Origin: Parabacteroides johnsonii DSM 18315
Lineage (GTDB): Bacteria; Bacteroidota; Bacteroidia; Bacteroidales; Tannerellaceae
Reading direction: 5' to 3'
Assembly: GCF_025151045.1 (NCBI RefSeq)
Contig: NZ_CP102285.1
Span: forward strand, 3,286,001-3,350,000
DNA: 64,000 nt
Shown: in pieces, positions 45,024 through 51,944 of the stretch
Layout: the number at the start of each line of letters is the position of its first letter
Numbering within the stretch: position 1 is the stretch's first letter
The notes under the pieces: model-generated
Seen by the model: only the letters and a program-made list of their open reading frames with translations
What the model was told of the DNA's origin: nothing
Databases searched by the model: none
Program-made: the position numbers and the translations under genes

Positions 45024-45176
45024 GAGGGTGTGTCAAAGTGATATTACCGGACGCGGATGACGCAGAATACGCAGACGGACGCAGATTTATTTTGCTAATA
45101 ATTAATAATATCTGCGTTAATCTGCGCTCTTCTGGGTTGTCTGCGTCCCATGAATACCGATATTTGACACACTCTC
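45024..45176. repeat. MITE-like element with GGGTGTGTCAAA ends (second copy)
   Basis: Begins GAGGGTGTGTCAAAGTGATA and ends ATATTTGACACACTCTCC. The core has two facing blocks of 9-bp words (GACGCGGAT, GACGCAGAA, TACGCAGAC on the left; ATCTGCGTT, AATCTGCGC on the right), so it can fold end to end. It is the reverse of the element at 756-849 with about 60 bp more in the middle. It touches the stop codon of aroQ. Confidence 0.75.
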
Positions 45177-45177
45177 C

Positions 45178-45597
45178 TCATTGAATCACCGCTTCCACCG
45201 CCAACCGGTACGAATCCAACCCGAATCCTAAGATCACTCCTTTGCAAGCAGCGGAAATCATGGACACGTGACGGAAAGATTCACGGGCATGTACGTTTGA
45301 AATATGTACCTCCACAACCGGAGTCGTTACAGCTTTTATTGCATCGTGGAGAGCAATGGACGTATGCGTATAAGCGCCTGCATTCATAATAATCCCGTCG
45401 TAATCGAAGCCGACCTCATGGATCTTGTTTATCATCTCACCTTCCACATTGCTCTGAAAATAAGCAATTTCACATTGTGGATATTGGGCACGCAATTCAC
45501 TCAGATAGCCTTCAAACGAAGTATTTCCGTACACTGTCGGTTCGCGCTTGCCTAACAGATTAAGATTGGGGCCGTTGATAATCTGAATTTTCTTCAT
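45178..45597 (-). CDS. aroQ: 3-dehydroquinate dehydratase, type II
   Basis: A 139-residue enzyme of the shikimate pathway. The active-site loop is IINGPNLNLLGKREPTVYGN with the catalytic Tyr; MNAGAYTHTSIALHDAI and VEVHISNVHARESFRHVSMI carry the other conserved residues. It is the usual neighbour of xerD in Bacteroidales, read in the opposite direction. Its TGA stop lies at the edge of the second MITE-like element. A TATCTTTG box lies 54 bp upstream. Confidence 0.96.
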   Translation of the reverse strand: MKKIQIINGPNLNLLGKREPTVYGNTSFEGYLSELRAQYPQCEIAYFQSNVEGEMINKIHEVGFDYDGIIMNAGAYTHTSIALHDAIKAVTTPVVEVHISNVHARESFRHVSMISAACKGVILGFGLDSYRLAVEAVIQ

Positions 45598-45650
45598 TTT
45601 GCCGTAATTTATTACCTTTGCCCTGTCTTTTACGGACAGGAAATATCCGG

Positions 45651-45658
45651 CAAAGATA
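45651..45658 (-). promoter_or_regulatory. -7 box upstream of aroQ
   Basis: TATCTTTG on the minus strand matches TAnnTTTG, 54 bp before the aroQ start. A facing TACCTTTG lies at 45613-45620 on the plus strand, so transcripts from the two would overlap if both are real. Confidence 0.5.
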
Positions 45659-45666
45659 GTAAAAAC

Positions 45667-45907
45667 TTATGAATTATGAAGTATGATTCCGCCTTCGTTC
45701 CCCGCCTACCTGACGGAAGTTCCATCGGCATGAAACTTTTGTTTCCCGCCAGTGAAACTAAAGTTTCCCCGGATGAAACAAAAGTTTCGTCCAAAGGAAA
45801 CAGTTGAAACTTTTGTTTCAACTCCGGAAGCCCTGTGAAACTTTTTTCCAAAGCCCCACGAACGCCTTCCGCCAATCATACATCATAACTCTAAAATCAT
45901 ACATCAA
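45667..45907. repeat. 22-bp period array (GAAAC-GTTTC) nested between facing heptamer remnants
   Basis: Between aroQ and xerD. The centre (about 45700-45868) has units starting at GAAAC with spacings 22, 21, 22 and then 31 (9+22); single units form palindromes such as GAAACTTTTGTTTC and GAAACTAAAGTTTC. The outer edges are ATGAATTATGAAGTATGA at 45669 and TCATACATCATAACTC near 45877 followed by ATCATACATC, a facing pair of heptamer type. The word TTCCATCGGCA also occurs in the 3.8-kb array. Confidence 0.8.
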
Positions 45908-45910
45908 AAT

Positions 45911-46816
45911 ATGCACCAAGAAAACGATAAAGTAGAACGATACAAAACATATCTCCGCCTGGAAAAAGCGCTCTCGGCCAACTCTATCGACGCTTACCTG
46001 ACGGATCTTGACAAACTGACAAATTTTGTCGAAAGCGAAGGCAAGAAGTATGCTGATGTCACATATGACGACCTGCAACAGTTTGTTGCCCGCCTACATG
46101 ATATCGGCATTCACCCACGTTCACAGGCAAGGATCATTTCAGGGATCAAATCTTTCTACCGGTTCCTGTTCCTGGACAATTATATAACAACTGATCCGAC
46201 CGAATTGTTAGAATCGCCCAAGATCGGCCTGAAACTACCTGAAGTTCTAACTGTCAACGAGATAAACAGCATCCTGGACACGATCGACCTGACATTGCCG
46301 GAAGGGCAGCGAAACAGGGCGATGCTCGAAGTCTTGTATAGCTGCGGACTGCGCGTGTCGGAACTGGTCTCGCTGCGCTTCACGGACGTTTATTTCGACG
46401 AAGGATTTATCAAAGTGGAAGGAAAAGGGAGCAAACAACGCCTGGTTCCCATCTCGGAAACTGCCATCAAAGAAATCAAAAACTACCTGTATGACCGCAA
46501 CCATGTCCCGGTGAAAAAGGGATTCGAAGATATCCTGTTCCTGAGCCGGAGGGGAACGGCTTTATCGCGGATCATGGTTTTCCATATTATCAAGCAACAG
46601 ACGGAAATGGCCGGTATCAAAAAAAACGTGAGCCCGCATACGTTCCGCCATTCCTTCGCCACCCATCTGTTGGAAGGCGGCGCCAACCTGCTCGCTATCC
46701 AGGAAATGTTGGGACACGAGAAAATCACCACAACCGAAATATATACCCACATCGATCGCCAGTTCCTACGGAAAGAGATACTGGAACATCATCCGAGAAG
46801 CAAGCCGCGGGATTAG
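45911..46816 (+). CDS. xerD: Tyrosine recombinase XerD-like
   Basis: A 301-residue site-specific recombinase. The N-terminal SAM-like DNA-binding domain spans about 8-95; the catalytic domain has Arg in SCGLRVSELVSLRFTDV, Lys in GKGSKQRLVPIS, His-x-x-Arg in HTFRHSFATHLLEGG, His in GHEKITTTEIYTHID and the nucleophile Tyr in the same segment. With a partner XerC it resolves chromosome dimers at dif; the location beside aroQ supports the housekeeping enzyme, not an integrase. Its stop codon overlaps the stop of the convergent DUF4954 gene. Confidence 0.92.
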   Translation: MHQENDKVERYKTYLRLEKALSANSIDAYLTDLDKLTNFVESEGKKYADVTYDDLQQFVARLHDIGIHPRSQARIISGIKSFYRFLFLDNYITTDPTELLESPKIGLKLPEVLTVNEINSILDTIDLTLPEGQRNRAMLEVLYSCGLRVSELVSLRFTDVYFDEGFIKVEGKGSKQRLVPISETAIKEIKNYLYDRNHVPVKKGFEDILFLSRRGTALSRIMVFHIIKQQTEMAGIKKNVSPHTFRHSFATHLLEGGANLLAIQEMLGHEKITTTEIYTHIDRQFLRKEILEHHPRSKPRD

Positions 46817-48810
46817 AGCAGCCGTTCCATGCGCCCGATCAGTTCATCGCCTAAAGCCCTCTTGACAACAATGTGCTCTTTGACAGCCGTGACGAACGGG
46901 TTGCTTTCGAATGCACCGCGCACGCCTTCGAAATCTTCCTGTTTCTCCTTATCCGAACCGTCCACGCCAAAACCGGTCATGAAGGTAAGGGAAAATTCTT
47001 TCTTTGCATCTTTATAAAGCAGGTTATCCAATCCGATCACCGAGTCCTGCCAACGACGGACAAGGTCAACGATCTGTGCTGCCGATATAGATGACAGATT
47101 CACGCCATAATATTCTTCCAACATATCATACGCCCATGTCCATTCCATATCATAATAATTGGAATGCATGGCTGCAAAGAACTCTCCTATCGCGTCAAGT
47201 GAAGTGATTTCACCTTCCTCAACCTTCTCAATCAACCCGTCCAATTCTTCACGAGGAAGGATCAACCCTGACAGATCCAGCCATTCCCCACGACCAGCCG
47301 AAGAGGTCGGTCTCAACTGCGCCCAGACTTCATCCATAGAACGGAAATCCGTTCCCTCCAAACGTTTGATCAAGGAGTTCCCCAAGAATTTATTGATTGC
47401 CATGCCATAAAGGTCGAGAGCCGTACGCAAAGAGGAACCTTTGATACGGGTATTCTGATAATAATAGACTTCGGATGTCTCGCCCACCAGTTCTTGCAAG
47501 TTCTTCAAGATTCCGACAGCCTTCATCATCTTATAAATAGTATACGGACTCAGCAAGTTGTAGTTAATCATATCCAGCCGTTCCGGGTCGGTACGCTTAT
47601 CACGTTTCGGCCATTTCTGCGCATCTCGAATCGTACCGACGCTACGCAGGTTCACACCGGGAACCAGATAGGTCTCATCGTCTTTCTCTATCAGATAGGA
47701 AAAAGGCAAGTCCGACGTATCACTATGATGGTGGTGACGTCCCATTACCAGAGAAAAAGCTCCGACACGTGCAGGCCACAAGATATAGGAATCACTGGTC
47801 GTCTTGGAACCTCTCTCCACAATTCCCTGGTGGATGGGCCCCAACTTGTACATGTGATTGCTCTGGTTCGAACCGCTTCCGGCATTCAGGAACGAATACA
47901 TACCAGCTATCAGCAGACTGCTCTTATGCATCGACACTGTAAAAGGCCCTGCAAAGATGGCACAAGCCTCCCCGTTTTCAAAAGTGCAATTGCTGAACAG
48001 AAGTGAATCATGCGCAGAGAAGTTATGTGTCACATGGCAAGCCTGCCCGATAAAGCAACGGATAATCTTGGCGGCATCGGCAACCACAGCCCCCGAAGAA
48101 ATGATAAAATCCTCTGCGATAACACTGTCGCCAATATATACCGGGGCATTCTCATTACTATTGACCGTACCGTTATCAAGACGAGTACAGTTTTCGACCG
48201 TCGCATAATCGGCAATTACAGTATTGCGCACAGTCCCCGTATTGATTATTTTCACATGGTTACCGATAAAGCCATAGCTACCAGTCTGCAGGTCGGCAAA
48301 GTCGGCAATCATAGCCTGCAAACGATGTATCAAGGCCGGACGATGACGGTACAAGGCTATAAGATAGGCCAATGATGCGGACAGGCCGTTATAAATAGGA
48401 ACTTCCCGGCCTCCTGTCTCATTCAGGACAGATACTTCGACATTGTTACCGAAAGATGATCTGCCTTCCACATACACCACATTCACGTTCTGTATGAAAC
48501 AATCATCGCCTATGAAATAATTGGAGATATAATTGTGCACATTTTCAATCAGCGTATTGTCGCCGATCTTACAATTATGCAAAGTCGCATTCCGGATACC
48601 ACTATGCTTCTTCACTCCTCCCGGAAGAGTAAATTCCTTTTCAAAAAGGCCCAATGCCACACTCCCCGAAAAATGGACGTTGCAAACGTGTTCGGCATGA
48701 AAAGGACTGGCAACCCTTACGTTTTCCCAATTATCGGCTGTACAGCCGTTCATCTCCAAATCTACAATTTCTTCCGATTGCAGATGCCTAAAAAAATATT
48801 CCTCACTCAT
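46813..48810 (-). CDS. DUF4954 family protein with left-handed beta-helix
   Basis: A 665-residue protein, DUF4954 family, found in Bacteroidetes. About residues 45-330 consist of hexapeptide-type repeats with words such as NTVIADYATVENCTRL and AEDFIISSGAVVADAAKII, which fold as a left-handed beta-helix like those of sugar acyltransferases and nucleotidyltransferases. A helical region follows (about 400-650). No catalytic histidine could be assigned with certainty. It overlaps hflX by four bases (ATGA), so the two are cotranslated, and it converges with xerD with no room for a terminator. Function unknown. Confidence 0.85.
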   Translation of the reverse strand: MSEEYFFRHLQSEEIVDLEMNGCTADNWENVRVASPFHAEHVCNVHFSGSVALGLFEKEFTLPGGVKKHSGIRNATLHNCKIGDNTLIENVHNYISNYFIGDDCFIQNVNVVYVEGRSSFGNNVEVSVLNETGGREVPIYNGLSASLAYLIALYRHRPALIHRLQAMIADFADLQTGSYGFIGNHVKIINTGTVRNTVIADYATVENCTRLDNGTVNSNENAPVYIGDSVIAEDFIISSGAVVADAAKIIRCFIGQACHVTHNFSAHDSLLFSNCTFENGEACAIFAGPFTVSMHKSSLLIAGMYSFLNAGSGSNQSNHMYKLGPIHQGIVERGSKTTSDSYILWPARVGAFSLVMGRHHHHSDTSDLPFSYLIEKDDETYLVPGVNLRSVGTIRDAQKWPKRDKRTDPERLDMINYNLLSPYTIYKMMKAVGILKNLQELVGETSEVYYYQNTRIKGSSLRTALDLYGMAINKFLGNSLIKRLEGTDFRSMDEVWAQLRPTSSAGRGEWLDLSGLILPREELDGLIEKVEEGEITSLDAIGEFFAAMHSNYYDMEWTWAYDMLEEYYGVNLSSISAAQIVDLVRRWQDSVIGLDNLLYKDAKKEFSLTFMTGFGVDGSDKEKQEDFEGVRGAFESNPFVTAVKEHIVVKRALGDELIGRMERLL

Positions 48811-50018
48811 TCTTCATCATATTGTTGGAAAAGGAAATCGTTATAAGGGAAACGGGTAATATGAATCTGTTTCACCCGCTCGTACAGCAAGGCTTTGAGT
48901 GCATCGATATTCGTCCGTTCCTTAGCCGAGATAAAGATGCAATTATCCTGCATCTTATTCATCCAGGTGCGTTTCAGTTCGTCCAAGTCGATATTCTCAC
49001 GCGTACGCGGAGTCAGATCATCTTCATCCTTCGGGACAAAAGTGAAAGCATCGATCTTATTGAATACCATAATCATCGGTTTCTCCGCCTTGTCGATTTC
49101 GGACAGGGTACGGTTCACGACCTCGATCTGTTCCTCAAACGTCGGATGAGAAATATCAACGACATGTACCAACAAATCCGCCTCACGTACCTCATCCAAA
49201 GTCGATTTGAAAGATTCGACCAGTTCGGTCGGTAACTTACGGATAAAGCCGACCGTGTCGGACAGTAGGAAAGGCAGATTGTCGACAATCACCTTACGGA
49301 CAGTCGTATCGAGTGTCGCAAACAATTTGTTTTCGGCAAACACATCGCTCTTACTAAGTTGGTTCATCAATGTGGACTTTCCGACATTGGTATAACCGAC
49401 CAGAGCTACGCGAACCATCTTTCCGCGATTTTTCCGTTGAACGCTTTTCTGCTTATCGATCTCGACCAGATCCCGTTTCAGCTTGGATATCTTATCCAGG
49501 ATGATACGCTTATCCGTTTCCAACTGAGTTTCACCCGGCCCACGCATACCGACACCACCGCGTTGACGTTCCAGGTGTGTCCACAAACGGGTCAGGCGGG
49601 GCAACATATATTTATATTGAGCCAATTCCACCTGCGTTTTCGCATGGGCTGTCTGTGCACGTCGGGCGAAGATATCCAGAATCAGATTCGTACGGTCCAG
49701 AATCTTCACCTGCAACTCTTTCTCGATATTACGCAGTTGCTTGGCGGAAAGTTCGTCATCGAATATCACCAACCCGATCTCATTTTCCACCACATATTCC
49801 TTTATCTCCTGCAACTTACCGGAACCTACAAAGGTCACGGAGTTCGGATAATCCAGTTTCTGATAAAAACGCTTCACAGCCTCGACACCTGCCGTATCGG
49901 CCAGAAAAGCCAATTCATCCAGATATTCCTTCACTTTTTGTTCATTCTGCTCAGGGGTAATCAACCCTACGAGAACTGCCTTTTCTGTCTGTGCTTCAGA
50001 TATAATAAATTCTTTCAT
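48807..50018 (-). CDS. hflX: Ribosome-associated GTPase HflX
   Basis: A 403-residue GTPase that splits or rescues stalled ribosomes in E. coli. An N-terminal ATP-binding-like domain (about 1-180) ends in a helical stretch with GGVGMRGPGETQLETDKRII; the G domain has GYTNVGKSTLMNQLSKSD (P loop), DTVGFIRKLPTELVESFKST (Switch II) and MVFNKIDAF (specificity). A TATCTTTG box lies only five bases before the start codon, so the message may have almost no leader. Confidence 0.94.
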   Translation of the reverse strand: MKEFIISEAQTEKAVLVGLITPEQNEQKVKEYLDELAFLADTAGVEAVKRFYQKLDYPNSVTFVGSGKLQEIKEYVVENEIGLVIFDDELSAKQLRNIEKELQVKILDRTNLILDIFARRAQTAHAKTQVELAQYKYMLPRLTRLWTHLERQRGGVGMRGPGETQLETDKRIILDKISKLKRDLVEIDKQKSVQRKNRGKMVRVALVGYTNVGKSTLMNQLSKSDVFAENKLFATLDTTVRKVIVDNLPFLLSDTVGFIRKLPTELVESFKSTLDEVREADLLVHVVDISHPTFEEQIEVVNRTLSEIDKAEKPMIMVFNKIDAFTFVPKDEDDLTPRTRENIDLDELKRTWMNKMQDNCIFISAKERTNIDALKALLYERVKQIHITRFPYNDFLFQQYDEE

Positions 50019-50022
50019 ACGG

Positions 50023-50030
50023 CAAAGATA
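50023..50030 (-). promoter_or_regulatory. -7 box at the hflX start
   Basis: TATCTTTG on the minus strand ends five bases before the hflX ATG; transcription would begin at or very close to the start codon. Confidence 0.5.
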
Positions 50031-50049
50031 GTAAATTCAATTATTTATG

Positions 50050-50057
50050 TATATTTG
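50050..50057 (+). promoter_or_regulatory. -7 box of the 50-kb secreted protein gene
   Basis: TATATTTG on the plus strand matches TAnnTTTG, 34 bp before the ATG at 50091. It is divergent from, and only about 20 bp away from, the hflX box. Confidence 0.55.
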
Positions 50058-50090
50058 TACGCATAATATCAATCCAAAATAGTATTAACT

Positions 50091-51860
50091 ATGAAAAAGA
50101 AAGTCATACACTTTGTTCAGTATGCACTTATAAAGATTTTATTCTTCGGTGCCGTTTATCCACTCCACGCACAGATTTCCAATCCGTCTTCATGGGAAAG
50201 TTTTGTCGGTAGCGATGAGAATAGGCTTGTTTCCGATACGTTCAGATTGCAGACATTCGGGGATTCAGAATGGGATAATTGGGAATATACGACCAGTGGA
50301 GCTACACAAATTCAAGATATATCCTCTGTCAACATCGATAAATTAGGAGGGAAAATGGGATTACGGATGTCTTTAGGAAGTAGAATCAACTTTATGCAAT
50401 ATACCCCGACTCTATACACAGATGTCAAAGCCGAAATATTCTTTGGAGGACGATATCTCAATAAAGGTAACAACTTGAGCATTCGCATCTACCGGGAGGA
50501 TGAAAGTCCTGTTAGCCCCCTTTTCTCTGTATCTAAAGACAATACTTCTTGCAAATACGATTTACTATCTATAACAAGAACACCTTTAAGATTCGATCTA
50601 TTTTCTGCTTCCAGTTCTTCCAACACGGAAGGTTATTACTGCCTGCAATATGCTTTTGCTTACGGCGACATCCCTTCATATTCTCTATTCTCCGGTATGG
50701 GAAACTGGAATGATACGATCCTTTGGTCGCATCTTCCTCCACTTCGCCACAGGAATGCGCTCATAAAAGGGGATGTAACTATAACGACGGATAGTTATTG
50801 CAAAGATATCGCCATCCATTCAGGTTCACTGAAAATCAATCCTGGTAATCGATTTATCCTACAGGATCTGGACTTATACGAAAATAAGGCGTATCTCAAT
50901 TCAGAAGGGACGATACTTCTTTCCGGCTGTGTCACCCTCCATAAAACTTTTGAAGAATCAGGCAAATGGTATTTTATCTCATTTCCTTTCGACGTTTATC
51001 CGTCCGGTATCGATCCCCGCTTTGAACAAAAGGATGCGACACCTAACGACGGAGGCAACTATTTTTATGTCCAATCCTACAATGGCGATAAACGGGCATC
51101 ATCCAATCAATCTGCCGGAAACTGGGAAGTCGTACCTGTTCGTCCCGACGATATCCCCCTGTTCGAAAAGAACAAAGGCTACCTGATCGCATTAGATGAG
51201 AAAACGACAAACCAAACCTTATCTTTTTCATCTCGATCCGGCGACATCCCCGAAAACTTTGCCAATATAGGAGTTATTGCAATCCCTCCAAGTTCTAACG
51301 TGACTCCAGGCAATCAAGAGAATTACGGCTGGTATTTATGCGGTAATCCATTCCCTTCCCCACTCGTATTATCACAAATAGAAGAAAATACTGTTTTGGA
51401 CGGAAACATCTATGTATATAACGGAAGCGGTTATAAAACTTATTCTCTCAACAGCAACTATGCTCTCCCTCCTTTCGCCGCCTTTTTCGTAAAAGCATCC
51501 TCACCGACCGAATTGAGAATACCATCCAACAGCCCCTCAACAAAAGCAATAAACATAATCCCAACAAACTTCCCTATAAGCAAAAGCATAACCGAACCCC
51601 ATCCCGATAAACAAAGCACAGAAATAAAGTCCCCCAATGCTGAGGATTTCCATTTTTTCATAAAAGACGGGCAACTGCATCTACAAAACATCCCGGAAGC
51701 AGGATATATCAAAATTTTTAACATGATGGGGCACTGCATGCTTCAAAAGAGAATACGACAAGGTTCACAGATGATTCCAATTACCATCCTTTCCGGAATA
51801 TACATTTTACAAATACATTCCGCCAACTATCAAAAACGCTATAAAGTGCTCCTTCCATAA
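50091..51860 (+). CDS. Secreted protein with type IX C-terminal sorting domain
   Basis: A 589-residue exported protein. The signal peptide is MKKKVIHFVQYALIKILFFG followed by AVYPLHAQ. A beta-rich N-terminal part (about 30-200) is followed by a middle region with WYFISFPFDVYPSGIDPRFE and WYLCGNPFPSPLVLSQ, words common in large Bacteroidetes surface proteins. The last 75 residues (HFFIKDGQLHLQNIPEAGYI, then IFNMMGHCMLQKRI and YILQIHSANYQKRYKVLLP) form a type IX sorting domain of the common kind, clearly different from the DUF6383-like tails. No enzymatic domain was recognised. It is a single-gene unit between hflX and the glycan-use locus. Confidence 0.78.
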   Translation: MKKKVIHFVQYALIKILFFGAVYPLHAQISNPSSWESFVGSDENRLVSDTFRLQTFGDSEWDNWEYTTSGATQIQDISSVNIDKLGGKMGLRMSLGSRINFMQYTPTLYTDVKAEIFFGGRYLNKGNNLSIRIYREDESPVSPLFSVSKDNTSCKYDLLSITRTPLRFDLFSASSSSNTEGYYCLQYAFAYGDIPSYSLFSGMGNWNDTILWSHLPPLRHRNALIKGDVTITTDSYCKDIAIHSGSLKINPGNRFILQDLDLYENKAYLNSEGTILLSGCVTLHKTFEESGKWYFISFPFDVYPSGIDPRFEQKDATPNDGGNYFYVQSYNGDKRASSNQSAGNWEVVPVRPDDIPLFEKNKGYLIALDEKTTNQTLSFSSRSGDIPENFANIGVIAIPPSSNVTPGNQENYGWYLCGNPFPSPLVLSQIEENTVLDGNIYVYNGSGYKTYSLNSNYALPPFAAFFVKASSPTELRIPSNSPSTKAINIIPTNFPISKSITEPHPDKQSTEIKSPNAEDFHFFIKDGQLHLQNIPEAGYIKIFNMMGHCMLQKRIRQGSQMIPITILSGIYILQIHSANYQKRYKVLLP

Positions 51861-51867
51861 ATGCGAC

Positions 51868-51916
51868 AAAGGCAGAATGTAAAGTGTCGAGATGGAGCAC
51901 TTTTAATTCTGCCTTT
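51868..51916. terminator. Long stem-loop between convergent genes
   Basis: AAAGGCAGAATGTAAAGTG pairs with CACTTTTAATTCTGCCTTT (small bulge) across a 10-base loop, between the ends of the 50-kb protein gene and the GH2 gene. A/T tracts on both sides make it suitable for both directions. The right arm also contains GGAGCACTTT, which can pair with AAAGTGCTCC at 51844-51853 in the end of the gene, so an alternative fold exists. Confidence 0.75.
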
Positions 51917-51944
51917 ACCCTATAATTCTGTATAATATAAAATA

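Noticed and set aside
45630-45875. Leftward frame of 81 codons between aroQ and xerD
   Set aside because: It lies wholly in the 22-bp period array; open only because the array lacks stops in that frame.
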